DNA from: Levilactobacillus angrenensis
GTDB lineage: Bacteria; Bacillota; Bacilli; Lactobacillales; Lactobacillaceae
Length of the DNA stretch: 64,000 bases
Direction of reading: 5' to 3'
Assembly (NCBI RefSeq): GCF_003946085.1
Contig: NZ_RHOB01000007.1
Location: 1 to 64,000, forward strand
Shown here piece by piece: positions 24,907 to 35,052 of the stretch (its first letter is position 1; every line of letters begins with the position of its first letter). The translations under genes were made by a program, and so were the position numbers. The notes below the pieces were generated by a model, which searched no databases, was not told the origin of the DNA, and worked only from the letters and a program-made list of their open reading frames with translations.

Positions 24907-25248
24907 CTACTCCTCTTCTGTGTGTAGGTGTAAGGCGACTGGTTTGACCGCCGCGTCACCGGTGACGGGTAACTGGTTGGCCGCCAGGATTGCCTGGTCG
25001 GCGGGATGGTGGCTGAAGTACCGTTTGGCGTACGGATCCAGCAGGTTGACCGTCACCGATTGGGCGGTTGCCAGTTCAGTAAAACGTTTTATCAGTTGGT
25101 CAGCTAACGTGGTGGCAGACTGTGAGGGCCGGACAAAAATTTGTTCCAGCACCCAACTGCGGTCGCTCAAACACAGGTAGTGTAGGCGCGCCAACAGCTG
25201 TTCGTCTTGTACCAATTGTAATTGGCCAGGCTGTTCCGTAATCGTCAT
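24907..25248 (-). CDS. Small GNAT-like N-acetyltransferase (YjdJ type)
   Basis: A 113-residue protein of the compact GNAT-related family often annotated as a putative acetyltransferase. [19 protein letters not shown] (about 38-56) matches the acetyl-CoA binding region, and [13 protein letters not shown] (about 70-82) is the family signature. It has an extra short tail rich in His/Thr/Glu. AGGAG lies before the ATG. Co-transcribed with rpiA. The acceptor substrate is not known. Confidence 0.8.
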   Translation of the reverse strand: MTITEQPGQLQLVQDEQLLARLHYLCLSDRSWVLEQIFVRPSQSATTLADQLIKRFTELATAQSVTVNLLDPYAKRYFSHHPADQAILAANQLPVTGDAAVKPVALHLHTEEE

Positions 25249-25524
25249 GGGTGAACTCCTTTCATGACCAGTCTCGCCTTTAATTCTGGTCTATCCGCCG
25301 GTCATTGTCAACTCCTTTTCGCGAAGAAAAAAAGTGGTGGCCGAACATACTTTTGCTGGTAATCTGCGGGCAGGTTGCTTATGCTTAGAAGGGCTGGTGT
25401 TGACGGCGTCAGGACTGACCTAGGCCAATTGCCGCGTCCTTGGCCGTGAATTAGGGTAGCGGAAGGAGAAATTTCTGTAGTTCCGGCTACGGTTCAATGC
25501 CCGGTTTTCCGGCAAATAAAAGGA
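25249..25524. other. Intergenic stretch without a gene
   Basis: Divergent gap between the GNAT gene and the dUTPase promoter. It has a GC-rich hairpin GCCCGG/CCGGGC-type at about 25500-25513 and scattered words that may be an eroded dispersed repeat (GGTGGCC, GGTGTTGACGGCGTC), but no block long enough to claim. No open frame worth listing. Confidence 0.35.
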
Positions 25525-25552
25525 TTGCGTCACGGCAGATTCATGGTAAAAT
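25525..25552 (+). promoter_or_regulatory. Promoter of the dUTPase gene
   Basis: TTGCGT (25525-25530), 16-bp spacer, extended -10 TGGTAAAAT (TAAAAT at 25547-25552). A leader of about 110 bases follows, containing a GTTGGC/GCCAAC hairpin. Confidence 0.6.
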
Positions 25553-25669
25553 GAAACACTCACGGTTAGGTGCTAGACCAGTTGGCAACAGCGCCAACAA
25601 TTTAGCCAAGCTATTGACTGTTGGAATCAATGAATAATAATGTAAAAGATTATCGAAGGAGTGCTTGTC

Positions 25670-26209
25670 ATGCAACGCGGATTTGAAATTGTTAGTAAAT
25701 ATGCCAACCAGGGAATCAAGCTGCCATATCGCACCACGAAGCAGGCCGCGGGCTACGACTTTGAGTGTGCCGCGGATTTCACGTTACCATCCATTTGGCA
25801 TCACGACCTACTGCACGCCTTCAAACGGCTCCGGCACCAAGATGAGTTAACGGCCGAGGAATTATTGGCGGGGCAAAGTGACCTCAAGCCCTGGTTAGTG
25901 CCCACGGGTATCAAGGCTTACATGCAACCAGGTGAGGTGTTAGTTTTGGCTAACCGGTCGAGTAACCCACTGAAACACAGCCTGATTTTACCCAACGGTA
26001 TCGGTGTCATCGACGCAGATTACTACAACAACGAAAAGAACGAGGGTGAAATTTTCGTTCAATTAATTAACGTGGGGCTGAAAGATCAGGTCATTAAAAA
26101 AGGGCAACGCATTGCTCAAGGGCTGTTCATGCCTTATCTGCTGGCCGATGACGAGCAGGCGCCGCAACAGCAGCGGACTGGGGGCTTTGGTTCCTCGGAC
26201 CGTAACTAA
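25670..26209 (+). CDS. dut: dUTP diphosphatase (trimeric dUTPase)
   Basis: Hydrolyses dUTP to dUMP, keeping uracil out of DNA and supplying dTMP synthesis. All five motifs are present: AGYDFEC (1), NRSSNPLK (2), LPNGIGVIDADYYNNEKNEGEI (3), RIAQGLF (4) and RTGGFGSSD (5). At 179 residues it is longer than E. coli Dut because of an insertion between motifs 1 and 2 (about 37-70), as in other lactobacilli. GAAGGAG precedes the ATG at 25670, which is preferred over the frame start nine bases earlier. Confidence 0.93.
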   Translation: MQRGFEIVSKYANQGIKLPYRTTKQAAGYDFECAADFTLPSIWHHDLLHAFKRLRHQDELTAEELLAGQSDLKPWLVPTGIKAYMQPGEVLVLANRSSNPLKHSLILPNGIGVIDADYYNNEKNEGEIFVQLINVGLKDQVIKKGQRIAQGLFMPYLLADDEQAPQQQRTGGFGSSDRN

Positions 26210-26225
26210 AACTTTAGAATTGTCG

Positions 26226-26267
26226 TTGACAGACTAGTGGGGGATTGCCCGCTAGATATGCTAAAAT
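26226..26267 (+). promoter_or_regulatory. Promoter region of radA
   Basis: TTGACA at 26226-26231 and an extended -10 TGCTAAAAT ending at 26267 are both good, but too far apart (30 bp) to be one promoter. The extended -10 may act alone, or TTGACA may pair with TAGATA at 26253-26258 (21 bp). Confidence 0.45.
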
Positions 26268-26301
26268 AAAGGTATTCAGACTAAGAAAAAGGGGGATCTT
26301 C

Positions 26302-27684
26302 GTGGCTAAACCAAGAACAACTTACGTTTGTCAAAATTGTGATTACAGTTCACCGCGGTATTTGGGACGTTGTCCAAATTGTGGCGAGTGGAACACCATG
26401 GTCGAGGAGGTCGTGACCCCTACGGCCGCTAAGGCGAAGCCCCAATCGACGCGGACCGCAGTGGGAAGTGCGCAATCGCACCCCCAATTAATGAAAGACA
26501 TTAAGCATTCCACGGAAACGCGGACCAAGACGCAGATGGAAGAACTCAACCGGGTCTTGGGGGGCGGTATCGTTGCCGGTTCCCTGATTCTGATTGGGGG
26601 CGACCCGGGGATTGGGAAGTCCACACTGTTGTTGCAGGTTTCTGGTCAATTGAGCGAGACCGGTGGCAAGGTCCTTTACGTTTCAGGGGAAGAAAGTGCC
26701 TCGCAAATCAAGATGCGTGCGGATCGGCTGGTCGTTAACAGTGACAACTTATATCTGTATCCGGAAACGGACATGGCCAGCATTCGGGCCAACATCGAAC
26801 AAATGCAGCCGGACTACGTGGTCATTGACTCTGTCCAAACCATGCAGGCGCCGGGCATTGAATCGGCCATTGGCTCCGTATCGCAAATTCGGGCCGTGAC
26901 GGGTGAACTGATGCAGATTGCTAAGACCAATGGCATTACCATCTTTGTTGTCGGCCACGTGACCAAGGGTGGCGCGATTGCTGGACCCAAGATTTTGGAG
27001 CACATGGTGGATACCGTGCTGTACTTCGAGGGCGATTTGCACCACACCTACCGAATCTTACGGGCGGTCAAGAACCGGTTTGGCTCGACCAACGAGTTAG
27101 GCATTTTTGAAATGCGGGAGGGTGGCCTGTATGAGGTCGCCAATCCGTCGGAAATTTTCCTAGAAGAACGGCTCAAGGACGCGACTGGTTCGGCCATCGT
27201 GGTCTCAATGGAAGGAACCCGGCCAATTCTGGTCGAAGTGCAGGCGTTGATTACGCCATCAGTCTTTGGTAACGCGCAACGGACCTCCAGTGGGTTGGAC
27301 CGCAATCGGGTTTCCTTGTTGATGGCGGTGCTGGAAAAGCGGGCCAATTTGATGCTCCAAAACCAGGATGCTTTCCTCAAGGCGGCCGGGGGTGTCAAAT
27401 TAGACGAACCCGCCATCGACTTGGCGATTGCCTTAGCGATTGCCTCCAGTTACCGGGATACCGCGACTGCGCCGACCGATTGTTTCGTGGGTGAAGTCGG
27501 GTTGACGGGCGAGATTCGGCGGGTCAACCGGGTGGAATCCCGGGTTGCCGAAGCCAAAAAACTGGGTTTCAAACGGATTTTTGTTCCTAAAAACAATCTG
27601 CAAGGGTGGACTGCACCAAAGGGCATTGAAGTCGTTGGTGTCTCCACGTTACGGCAGACGTTAAAATTAGCCCTCGGCGTTTAG
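26302..27684 (+). CDS. radA: DNA repair and recombination ATPase RadA
   Basis: RadA (Sms) is a RecA-like hexameric helicase that drives branch migration in recombination and transformation. 460 residues: a four-Cys zinc finger (C10, C13, C24, C27), Walker [11 protein letters not shown], the RadA-specific [11 protein letters not shown] motif, and a C-terminal Lon-protease-like domain with the [13 protein letters not shown] segment. The GTG at 26302 is preferred because GGGGG lies before it and the product starts at the zinc finger. Followed after 32 bases by yacL, a classic pair. Confidence 0.97.
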   Translation: MAKPRTTYVCQNCDYSSPRYLGRCPNCGEWNTMVEEVVTPTAAKAKPQSTRTAVGSAQSHPQLMKDIKHSTETRTKTQMEELNRVLGGGIVAGSLILIGGDPGIGKSTLLLQVSGQLSETGGKVLYVSGEESASQIKMRADRLVVNSDNLYLYPETDMASIRANIEQMQPDYVVIDSVQTMQAPGIESAIGSVSQIRAVTGELMQIAKTNGITIFVVGHVTKGGAIAGPKILEHMVDTVLYFEGDLHHTYRILRAVKNRFGSTNELGIFEMREGGLYEVANPSEIFLEERLKDATGSAIVVSMEGTRPILVEVQALITPSVFGNAQRTSSGLDRNRVSLLMAVLEKRANLMLQNQDAFLKAAGGVKLDEPAIDLAIALAIASSYRDTATAPTDCFVGEVGLTGEIRRVNRVESRVAEAKKLGFKRIFVPKNNLQGWTAPKGIEVVGVSTLRQTLKLALGV

Positions 27685-27716
27685 ACGTCAGGGACCTTGA
27701 AGGGAGGTGAACAAAT

Positions 27717-28883
27717 ATGCGTAAAAAAACGGTTGTTTTAATTATCTTCGCCATCTTAGGTGGGGTCATGGGGGCAGCGTACTTCTCCCGGGCCTGGCTC
27801 CTACTTGGCGTGACCAACCGCTTGATCGACAACGTGTTCGTGAATATTTTGCTTGGAGCTATTATTTTCCTCATTCTCGGATTACTCTTCGCGAACGTGA
27901 TCTTGCGGCTGATCAATCGAATCGAAACTTACCTGAATAAGCAAAACCCGATGACCATCATCTTCGGGAGCCTCTTGACGATTGTGGGGTTGGCGTTAGC
28001 CTTATTGATTTCGCAATTCCTCTTTCACGTGCCGTCCTTCTTCATCGGCACCGTGATTCCGTGGATTCTGATGCTGCTTTTCGGTTACTTTGGCTTCCGG
28101 ATTGGCGCACGATTGAGCAAGATTCGGCTGGAAGAGTGGCGCAAGCTGTTTCAACCGCGGGGCAAGAAGGCCGAAGAAGAGGCCGACAAGAAGGTTTTGG
28201 ACAAGGAAACCGAACCGAATTTCCACCATTATAAGATTTTGGATACCAACATCTTAATTGATGGCCGGATTTACGATTTGGCCAAGACGGGTTTCTTAGA
28301 AGGCACGTTGTTGGTCCCTAACTTTGTCCTGTATGAACTGCAGTACATTGCGGATTCCAGTGACTCCATCAAACGGGTCCGGGGTCGGCGTGGGCTGGAT
28401 ATTTTGAACAAGTTACAAAATGAACACATCATGCCGATTGAAATGTACGAAGGCGACTTCGAAGACATTCCAGAAGTCGACAGTAAGCTGATCGCCTTGG
28501 CCAAGCAAAATGGTGGGGTCATCGTGACCAACGACTATAACTTGAACAAAGTCATTCAGTTCCAAAATGTTCAGGTCTTAAACATCAACTCGTTAGCCAA
28601 CGCCCTGAAACCACGGGTCATTCCGGGAGAAAATCTCCACGTGATGGTCGTGAAAAACGGGACGGAACGCCAACAAGGGGTGGCTTACCTCGACGACGGC
28701 ACCATGGTCGTGGTCGAAGACGGGCGCTACTTCATCAACAAGCAATTGGATGTGGTCGTCACCAGTGCCATCCAGACGGATGCTGGGCGAATGATCTTTG
28801 CCAAGCCACTGCATTCGACTAAGAACATTGAAGACCAAGAAAAAGACAAGAAAAAAGGTCGCAACGCCAAGCAACAGCGTTAG
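27717..28883 (+). CDS. yacL: PIN/TRAM-domain membrane protein (YacL)
   Basis: 388 residues: four membrane helices (about 5-25, 38-60, 80-100 and 105-125), a PIN nuclease-like domain beginning ILDTNILIDGRIYDLAKTGF (about 178) and a C-terminal TRAM RNA-binding domain. PIN acidic residues D in LDTN, the following Asp pairs and VTNDYNLNK are kept, so metal-dependent RNase activity is plausible, though the role in Firmicutes is not settled. GGGAGGTG precedes the ATG. Probably co-transcribed with radA. Confidence 0.93.
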   Translation: MRKKTVVLIIFAILGGVMGAAYFSRAWLLLGVTNRLIDNVFVNILLGAIIFLILGLLFANVILRLINRIETYLNKQNPMTIIFGSLLTIVGLALALLISQFLFHVPSFFIGTVIPWILMLLFGYFGFRIGARLSKIRLEEWRKLFQPRGKKAEEEADKKVLDKETEPNFHHYKILDTNILIDGRIYDLAKTGFLEGTLLVPNFVLYELQYIADSSDSIKRVRGRRGLDILNKLQNEHIMPIEMYEGDFEDIPEVDSKLIALAKQNGGVIVTNDYNLNKVIQFQNVQVLNINSLANALKPRVIPGENLHVMVVKNGTERQQGVAYLDDGTMVVVEDGRYFINKQLDVVVTSAIQTDAGRMIFAKPLHSTKNIEDQEKDKKKGRNAKQQR

Positions 28884-28890
28884 GCGTGAC

Positions 28891-28924
28891 GAGAGCTCGG
28901 GCAAATGTCCGGCTCTCTTTTTCT
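28891..28924 (+). terminator. Terminator after yacL
   Basis: GAGAGCTCGGGC (28891-28902) pairs with GTCCGGCTCTC (about 28907-28917), followed by a T-run. Confidence 0.85.
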
Positions 28925-28926
28925 TT

Positions 28927-29414
28927 ACGCAGCTAACGTTGGTGTGAGCCAGTTGCCTCCAGCTATCAGGGACTCCGCCTGCTATGGGGGGCGATTCCAG
29001 CCTGGAAAGCGGTCTGGAATCTCGCTTCAAAGCCTCGCACAACCCCGCGAGTCTCTGAAGTCGCCCCACGCTGTAGGCTGAGAAAGGACCTCAGCCAACA
29101 CCGTCGACACAGCTGGCTCCGTCCCTGGTAGCTTCCGGCAGGTAGTCGTTCGTAATGTAGCTGAGAGTTCGCCAAATATGAGCTTAGCCGTGGGAGTTTT
29201 CTTAGCGGCGGGCTGGGCCGTTTAGAAAACTGGCGTCTTTGAGACGCGGGCTTCGGCTCAAAGCGAGGTGTCGAGACCGTCTTTTGGCTCGACCCGGCCG
29301 CCCACCGCGATCCAGTCTCATATTTGGCGAACGGTAGGCGGCCAGCAACACCCCCAGGCAACAGAACACATCTACCCCCCTAGAATTTGGCGAACGGCAG
29401 GTGGCCAGCAACAG
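28927..29414 (+). repeat. Dispersed repeat, long copy (copy D)
   Basis: Contains the family blocks in order: TCCGCCTGCTATGGGG, the conserved hairpin CCCACGCTGTAGGCTGAG, CCTCAGCCAACACCGTCG, GCTGGCTCC, GAGAGTTCGCCAAATATG, GCGTCTTTGAGACGC and GCGAACGGTAGGCGGCCAG (ends 29345). The last block is repeated in a variant form at 29385-29412. Both termini of the element are missing. It fills most of the yacL–gltX gap; the open frames across it are shadows. Confidence 0.75.
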
Positions 29415-29496
29415 CCGCTGTGGCTGGCAATCGACCACCCAAATTTAAATTTATGCGGCGGATTAGGAGTGAGTCCTTTCTTTTTCCGCCTGAGCA

Positions 29497-29524
29497 TTGT
29501 AAAATTAAGACATTCTGTCATAAT
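29497..29524 (+). promoter_or_regulatory. Promoter of gltX
   Basis: TTGTAA (29497-29502), 16-bp spacer, CATAAT (29519-29524). It lies immediately after dispersed repeat copy D. Confidence 0.55.
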
Positions 29525-29569
29525 TGACTATTGATTATGAAAAAAACTTTAGAAAGAGGCGCAAACGTT

Positions 29570-31060
29570 TTGGCGAAAAATTCAATTCGGGTTCGGTACG
29601 CTCCGAGCCCAACCGGTCATTTGCACATTGGTAATGCCCGGACAGCCATTTTTAACTATTTATTTGCCCGTCACAACAAGGGTAAGTTCATCATTCGGAT
29701 CGAGGATACAGATACGAAACGGAACATTGCTGACGGTGAACGGAGCCAATTAGAAAACTTAAAGTGGCTTGGTTTGGATTGGGACGAAGGTCCTGACGTC
29801 GGTGGCGACTACGGTCCTTACCGTCAGTCTGAACGCCGTGACATTTACACCCCATTGATCCAACAATTGCTGGACGAAGGCAAAGCTTACGAATCTTACC
29901 GGACGGAAGAAGAATTACAAGCCGACCGGGAAGCCCAAAAGGCACGTAAGGAAATGCCACACTACGAATACGAATATGCTGGCATGACGGAAGACGAAAA
30001 GGCTGCGGCCATCGCTGACGCCAAGGCCAAGGGCTTGAAGCCAGTTATTCGTTTCCGCGTCCCTAAGGATGAAGTCTTTGCCTGGGACGACATGGTCAAG
30101 GGCCACGTCTCCTTCAACTCCGATACCATCGGTGGGGACTTTGTCATTGCCAAGCGTGACGGCATGCCAACCTACAACTTTGCCGTTGTCGTGGATGACC
30201 ACAAGATGGCGATCAGCCACGTCTTCCGGGGTGACGACCACGTTGCCAACACGCCTAAGCAATTGATGATCTACCAAGCATTCGGCTGGGAAGCACCTAA
30301 GTTTGGCCACATGAGCCTGATCATCAGCAAGGATACCGGGAAGAAGTTATCCAAGCGTGACGAATCCGTCTTACAATTCATCGAACAATACCGGGAATTG
30401 GGTTACCTACCAGAAGCCATGTTCAACTTCATTCTGTTGTTGGGCTGGTCACCAGTGGGCGAAGACGAAATCTTCAACCGGAAGCAATTTATCAAGATGT
30501 ACGACGAAACGCGGCTGAGCTCCTCACCAGCCACGTTTGACAGTGATAAGCTGGAATGGTTGAATAACCGTTACGTTAAGGATGCTGACGACAGTACGAT
30601 CATGGATCTGGCCTTGAAGCAATTGATCAAGGCTGGCAACATTCCGGCTAACCCAGACAACCAAAAGATTGAATGGGCACGCCAACTGATCAACCTGTAC
30701 AAACGGCAAATGAGCTACATGGCACAAATCAACGACATGGCTTCGGTCTTCTTTGAAGAACCCGACCAAGTCAGTGGTGAAGCCTTTGACGAAATCAATA
30801 ACGAAACGGCACCCGTCGTTTTGAAGGAATTCGCTGCGCAAATCGAAAAGCTCGACCTCTTTGATTCTGTGGAAATCTTCCACGTCATCAAAGCAGTTCA
30901 AGCTAAGACGGGCATCAAGGGTCGGCAATTATGGATGCCGATTCGGATCGCGGTGACCCACGAAATGCACGGACCAGAATTACCAGAATCCATCGAATTA
31001 GTGGGACGGGAGACCGCCTTACAACACATTCACCAGACCTTAGCCCAATTAGAAGGCTAA
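29570..31060 (+). CDS. gltX: Glutamyl-tRNA synthetase
   Basis: Class I aminoacyl-tRNA synthetase charging tRNA-Glu, and in lactobacilli usually tRNA-Gln as well for later amidation. 496 residues. HIGH motif as HIGN at 19-22, KMSKS motif as KLSKR (about 255), and the DTDTKRN segment. TTG at 29570 is chosen: AAGAGG lies about ten bases upstream and the product then begins [16 protein letters not shown] as in relatives; two in-frame ATGs lie upstream at 29531-29537. Confidence 0.96.
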   Translation: MAKNSIRVRYAPSPTGHLHIGNARTAIFNYLFARHNKGKFIIRIEDTDTKRNIADGERSQLENLKWLGLDWDEGPDVGGDYGPYRQSERRDIYTPLIQQLLDEGKAYESYRTEEELQADREAQKARKEMPHYEYEYAGMTEDEKAAAIADAKAKGLKPVIRFRVPKDEVFAWDDMVKGHVSFNSDTIGGDFVIAKRDGMPTYNFAVVVDDHKMAISHVFRGDDHVANTPKQLMIYQAFGWEAPKFGHMSLIISKDTGKKLSKRDESVLQFIEQYRELGYLPEAMFNFILLLGWSPVGEDEIFNRKQFIKMYDETRLSSSPATFDSDKLEWLNNRYVKDADDSTIMDLALKQLIKAGNIPANPDNQKIEWARQLINLYKRQMSYMAQINDMASVFFEEPDQVSGEAFDEINNETAPVVLKEFAAQIEKLDLFDSVEIFHVIKAVQAKTGIKGRQLWMPIRIAVTHEMHGPELPESIELVGRETALQHIHQTLAQLEG

Positions 31061-31070
31061 TGATTTGGTA

Positions 31071-31115
31071 AAGAAGCCGGATGAGGGCCAATTGGCGCTT
31101 CATTCGGCTTCTTTG
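31071..31115 (+). terminator. Terminator after gltX
   Basis: AAGAAGCCGGATGA (31071-31084) pairs with TCATTCGGCTTCTT (31100-31113). Confidence 0.8.
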
Positions 31116-31215
31116 TTATCCCCGGAATATGCTACAATGGACCTAACTCATTTAGTCGGCGGCCGGGTGTTAGGCCCAGGCTGAATTTAACTAATGATGC
31201 GAAAGGAGCTTCGGC

Positions 31216-32628
31216 ATGCTCAGAGTTTTTAATACCATGACTCGCCAAAAAGAAACATTCGAACCCATCACCCCGGGAGTGGTCAACATGTACGTGTGTG
31301 GCCCGACCGTTTACAATTACATTCATATTGGAAACGCGCGGAGTGCCATTGCCTTTGACACCATTCGCCGGTACTTTGAATACCGCGGCTACCAGGTGAA
31401 GTACGTTTCTAATTTCACAGACGTTGATGATAAAATGATTAATGAAGCGCGTAAGGAAGGCATTACGGTGCCAGAATTAGGTGATAAGTTTATTGCGGCC
31501 TTCAAGGAAGACACGGCGGCGTTGAACATCGAACCCGCGACGGTCAATCCGCGGGCGACGGACCACATTCCAGAAATCGTGGCCTTTGTGCAGGACTTGA
31601 TTGACAAGGGGTATGCTTACCCAGTCGATGGGGACGTGTACTACCGGGCCCACAAGTTTGCCCATTACGGGGAATTGGCTCATTTGAACTTGGATGACCT
31701 GGAAGAGGGCGCCTCACAGCACACCAACGACGAGGAAACGGCCCGCAAGGAAGACCCCGTCGACTTTGCCCTGTGGAAGGGTGCCAAGCCGGGAGAAATC
31801 TCTTGGCCATCCCCGTGGGGCGCTGGTCGGCCGGGTTGGCACATTGAGTGCTCGGTCATGTCCACGCACTACCTGGGCGACACCTTTGACATCCACGGCG
31901 GTGGCGAAGACCTGATCTTCCCGCACCACCAAAACGAAATCGCTCAGAGTGAAGCCAAGACGGGCAAGCCATTTGTCCACTACTGGCTCCACAACGGCTT
32001 CGTCACGGTCGGCGAGGATGATGAGAAGATGAGCAAATCACTGGGGAACTTTGTGACGGTCCACGATATCTTAAAGACCGTTGACCCCCAGACGTTGCGC
32101 TTCTTCATGGCCACGACGCAATATCGGCGGCCGATTCAGTACACGCAACAGAACTTGGATACTGCGGAACGTAATTTGGAACGCCTCCAGACGGCCTACG
32201 ACAACATGGGCTACCGGCTCAAGGATGCCGAAGTTGGCAATGATCCCAAGGTCGAACAAGAGACCCGGCAAATCGTGGCGGACTACATCGACGCCATGGA
32301 CGATGACTTTAACGTGCAAAACGGGGTCGCCGAAGTCTTTGAACTCTCGCGGCTCGGCAACGTTTACGCGGAACGCCCCGTCGTCTTTGCGGGGACGTTG
32401 AAATTCATGCGGCAAACGCTGGCAGAATTGTTGAGCGTCTTTGGCGTGAAGCTGACCGCTGCGGCTGAACTGGATGACGACCGGATTCAAGGCCTGATCG
32501 ACGAGCGGTTAGCTGCCCGCAAGGCCCGGAACTTTGAACGCAGTGATGAAATCCGTGAACAATTAAAGAACCAAGGGATTATCTTGGAAGACACGCCCCA
32601 AGGGACGCGTTGGCGAAAGGGAAATTAA
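31216..32628 (+). CDS. cysS: Cysteinyl-tRNA synthetase
   Basis: Class I synthetase charging tRNA-Cys. 470 residues; zinc ligand Cys28 in [14 protein letters not shown] motif HIG at 37-39, KMSKS as KMSKSLGNF (about 272). GHIECSVM with Cys and [15 protein letters not shown] supply further zinc ligands. AAAGGAG precedes the ATG. No T-box leader is seen; an extended -10 TGCTACAAT ends at about 31138. Its stop overlaps the next ATG (TAATG), starting the cysS–mrnC–rlmB–yacP operon. Confidence 0.97.
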   Translation: MLRVFNTMTRQKETFEPITPGVVNMYVCGPTVYNYIHIGNARSAIAFDTIRRYFEYRGYQVKYVSNFTDVDDKMINEARKEGITVPELGDKFIAAFKEDTAALNIEPATVNPRATDHIPEIVAFVQDLIDKGYAYPVDGDVYYRAHKFAHYGELAHLNLDDLEEGASQHTNDEETARKEDPVDFALWKGAKPGEISWPSPWGAGRPGWHIECSVMSTHYLGDTFDIHGGGEDLIFPHHQNEIAQSEAKTGKPFVHYWLHNGFVTVGEDDEKMSKSLGNFVTVHDILKTVDPQTLRFFMATTQYRRPIQYTQQNLDTAERNLERLQTAYDNMGYRLKDAEVGNDPKVEQETRQIVADYIDAMDDDFNVQNGVAEVFELSRLGNVYAERPVVFAGTLKFMRQTLAELLSVFGVKLTAAAELDDDRIQGLIDERLAARKARNFERSDEIREQLKNQGIILEDTPQGTRWRKGN

Positions 32629-33035
32629 TGACAACTGAAGTAGATTATCAACAACTAAATGGTGTGGCGCTGGCTTACATGGGGGATGCCGCCTATGAGG
32701 TCATCATCCGCCGCCACCTGATTGCGGCTGGTTTGGCCAAGCCCAATCATTTACAAAAGAAAGCCACCCATTACGTGTCGGCCAAGGCCCAAGCGGCGTT
32801 GATCGACCTGATGGGACAGGACAAAATTTTAAGCGAAGACGAATGGACCATGTTTAAGCGGGGCCGTAACGCTAAGAGCTACACCCACGCCAAGAACACG
32901 GACGTCGTGACTTACCGCATTTCCACCGGGTTTGAAGCCTTGATGGGCTACCTGGCGTTGAGCGGACAGCAAGACCGGGTGGATGAGCTCGGCCAGTGGT
33001 GCATTGAACAAGTAGAAGCGGGGCGGACTGAATAA
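32628..33035 (+). CDS. mrnC: Mini-ribonuclease III
   Basis: Dimeric double-strand RNase lacking an RNA-binding domain; matures 23S rRNA ends. 135 residues with the RNase III signature [16 protein letters not shown] (about 12-27) and the catalytic acidic residues, and [15 protein letters not shown]. It overlaps cysS at its start and rlmB at its end, each through TAATG, so translation of the three is coupled. Confidence 0.95.
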   Translation: MTTEVDYQQLNGVALAYMGDAAYEVIIRRHLIAAGLAKPNHLQKKATHYVSAKAQAALIDLMGQDKILSEDEWTMFKRGRNAKSYTHAKNTDVVTYRISTGFEALMGYLALSGQQDRVDELGQWCIEQVEAGRTE

Positions 33036-33805
33036 TGACAGAAAATCAAGCAAACACGGAAACCAGCAGCGACTTTGTGATCGGTCGGCACCCAGCCGTC
33101 GCCGCACTGCGCAGCCAACAGACCATCAATAAGGTCTTCTTGCAGAGCGGACTGAAGGCCGAAGCCATTGATGAGATTCGGCAATTGGCCAAGAAACGCC
33201 ATTTGGTCATTTCAGAAGTCCCTAAGCAAAAATTAGACCTTTTGACGGATCACCAAAACCACCAAGGCGTGGCGCTGGGGGTGGCGGCTTTTGCCTATGC
33301 CACAATCGACGACCTCTTTGCGAACGCCGATAAAGCCGGCGAAGCACCATTCTTCTTGATCTTAGACGGTGTCGAAGATCCCCACAACTTGGGGTCTATC
33401 TTGCGGACGGCGGATGCCAGCGGCGTACATGGGGTCATCATTCCCAAACGCCGGGCAGTCGGCCTGACCTCCGTGGTGGCGAAAACCTCGACGGGCGCCA
33501 TCGAACGGGTGCCGGTGGCTCGGGTCACCAACCTGGTCAACACGGTCAAGGAATTGAAGGACCGCGGTCTGTGGGTCTTTGGGACTGATATGAACGGGAC
33601 CGACTACCGCGACTGGGACGCCAAGGGCGCTAGCGCGTTGATCATCGGCAATGAAGGCAAGGGCATTTCCCGCCTGCTGAAGGAAACCGTCGACGAGATG
33701 TTGACGATTCCCATGGTGGGCCAAGTCCAAAGCTTAAACGCGAGTGTGGCGGCCGGCCTACTGATGTATCAGGGCTTTAGCTCACGGCACCCGGTACAAC
33801 ACTGA
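33035..33805 (+). CDS. rlmB: 23S rRNA (guanosine-2'-O)-methyltransferase RlmB
   Basis: SPOUT-fold SAM-dependent methyltransferase of the TrmH/RlmB family. 256 residues: a small L30e-like substrate domain (about 12-85) and the knotted catalytic domain with LDGVEDPHNLGSILRTADASG, LIIGNEGKGIS and SLNASVAAGLLMYQ (motifs 1-3). Overlaps mrnC by one base and is followed by yacP after 29 bases. Confidence 0.95.
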   Translation: MTENQANTETSSDFVIGRHPAVAALRSQQTINKVFLQSGLKAEAIDEIRQLAKKRHLVISEVPKQKLDLLTDHQNHQGVALGVAAFAYATIDDLFANADKAGEAPFFLILDGVEDPHNLGSILRTADASGVHGVIIPKRRAVGLTSVVAKTSTGAIERVPVARVTNLVNTVKELKDRGLWVFGTDMNGTDYRDWDAKGASALIIGNEGKGISRLLKETVDEMLTIPMVGQVQSLNASVAAGLLMYQGFSSRHPVQH

Positions 33806-33834
33806 GCAAACGGCATGAGCGAGGGAGCAAGTCA

Positions 33835-34404
33835 ATGAAAGAGGACATTTTAATTGTTGATGCCTATAACATGATTGGCAATTGGCCCAAACTCAACCGG
33901 CTCAAATTAACGGACCGGTTACCCGAGGCCCGCGACGAGTTGCTGAACATGTTGGCCAACTATAAGAAGTTACGGGATGCGAAAATCACCGTGGTGTTTG
34001 ACGCGATGTACGTGCCAGGCATCTCCAAAAGTTATAAGCAATTCGACTTGGAGGTCGTCTGGACCAATCGTGACGAGACCGCGGATAGCTATATTGAAAA
34101 ATTAGCCAAGGAACGGCAGACGCGCTTCACCCAGGTGACGGTCGCCACCAGCGACCAAGCCGAACAGTGGACCATTTTTTCAGAAGGGGCACTGCGGATT
34201 CCGGCGGGGGAACTCCTGACGGACATCGAGCGGGCGCAAAACGAGGTCAAACAAACGGCCCGCGAGTTTGCGGACCGCGGTATCGTGCGCAAGTCACCGT
34301 GGAACGATCAACAGCTCTACAAGCTGGAAAAACTGCGCGACCAAATGATGGCACAGCCGGAGAAGTCACCGCAGCGGTCCAAGACAAAGAAAACGAAACG
34401 CTAA
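33835..34404 (+). CDS. yacP: NYN-domain endoribonuclease YacP/Rae1
   Basis: 189 residues with a PIN-like NYN domain: ILIVDAYNMIGNWP (about 5-18), the ITVVFDAMYVPG segment and DETADSYIEKLA with conserved acidic residues. The B. subtilis homologue Rae1 cuts mRNA within the ribosomal A site. GAGGGAG precedes the ATG. Last gene of the cysS operon, ending at a terminator. The basic C-terminal tail (KSPQRSKTKKTKR) suggests RNA or ribosome contact. Confidence 0.93.
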   Translation: MKEDILIVDAYNMIGNWPKLNRLKLTDRLPEARDELLNMLANYKKLRDAKITVVFDAMYVPGISKSYKQFDLEVVWTNRDETADSYIEKLAKERQTRFTQVTVATSDQAEQWTIFSEGALRIPAGELLTDIERAQNEVKQTAREFADRGIVRKSPWNDQQLYKLEKLRDQMMAQPEKSPQRSKTKKTKR

Positions 34405-34434
34405 AAAAGTCGTGCGTGAGTGCGGCTTTTTTGC
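34403..34434 (+). terminator. Terminator after yacP
   Basis: AAAAAAGTCGTGC pairs with GTGCGGCTTTTTT (arms about 34406-34417 and 34421-34432), directly after the stop codon. Confidence 0.8.
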
Positions 34435-34447
34435 TTACATGGTGGTG

Positions 34448-34927
34448 GCTGGCCGCCTACCGTCCGCCAACTAAGGTGTGTGGTAGTAACCGTCGGCTTA
34501 ACCCCAGATGGTAGTTGATTTAGCGACTAGTCTCTAACGCATTGTTGTAGGCGGTCATCACCCCGCCGGAGGCAGCCAGGGTGGAGCCAGCTGTGGCGAC
34601 GGTGTTGGCTGAGGTTTTTTCTCAGCCTACAGCGTGGGACGACTTTGGAGATTTGCGGTTTCGGCAAGGCTTCAAAGCGAACCGGAAGCCCGTTCCTCAG
34701 GCTGGAGGTGTTCCCCATAGCAGGCGGAACCCTGGCTGACGCAGGCCTTGGTTTTACTAGTTCTAGTGGACAAAACGCTGTCGCTCGGGGAGTCAAGACA
34801 TTAATTCAACTTTCAACCTTTAGACAACAGCCTTTAACTGGAGAGTTTCGCCCACAAATGGCTAAACCGGCGATGGCTGACAACCACAACCATAGCCTAG
34901 AGCTTCGCGTAACGGTAGGCGGCCAGC
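34448..34927 (-). repeat. Dispersed repeat, composite copy with 16-bp inverted ends (copy E)
   Basis: GCTGGCCGCCTACCGT (34448-34463) and ACGGTAGGCGGCCAGC (34912-34927) are perfect inverted repeats 480 bp apart. From 34823 leftwards it is a minus-orientation copy: terminal word CTTTCAACCTTTAG (34810-34823), the GTGGACA block, CCCCATAGCAGGCGG, the GGCTGAG/CTCAGCC hairpin (34608-34626) and GGTGGAGCCAGCTG. Right of 34823 a short plus-orientation piece (GAGAGTTTCGCCC, then the 3' block) follows. The GCGTCTTTGAGACGC module is absent. Confidence 0.7.
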
Positions 34928-35009
34928 AGACACTAAATCATGGTGATCAACCGGTTTATAACAAAATAAATTGCCCATTAAACGAGCGTTCGCTATGGCT
35001 CGGTGGTGA

Positions 35010-35044
35010 CCTCCCGTAGACTGAAAAGACTACGTAAAGGGAGG
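35010..35044 (+). promoter_or_regulatory. Hairpin sequestering the sigH SD
   Basis: CCTCCC (35010-35015) is complementary to the SD GGGAGG (35039-35044), and GTAG (35016-35019) pairs with CTAC (35030-35033), with further CT/AG pairs closing a GAAA loop. The ribosome binding site of the sigma factor gene could thus be masked until the stem opens. Confidence 0.55.
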
Positions 35045-35052
35045 CGTTACCC

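Noticed and set aside
31115-31215. T-box leader for cysS or gltX
   Set aside because: No T-box sequence or specifier-loop structure found; only an extended -10 and SD.
34645-35019. A 124-codon open frame across the yacP–sigH gap
   Set aside because: It runs through dispersed repeat copy E, matches no family, and equivalent frames are not kept in other copies.
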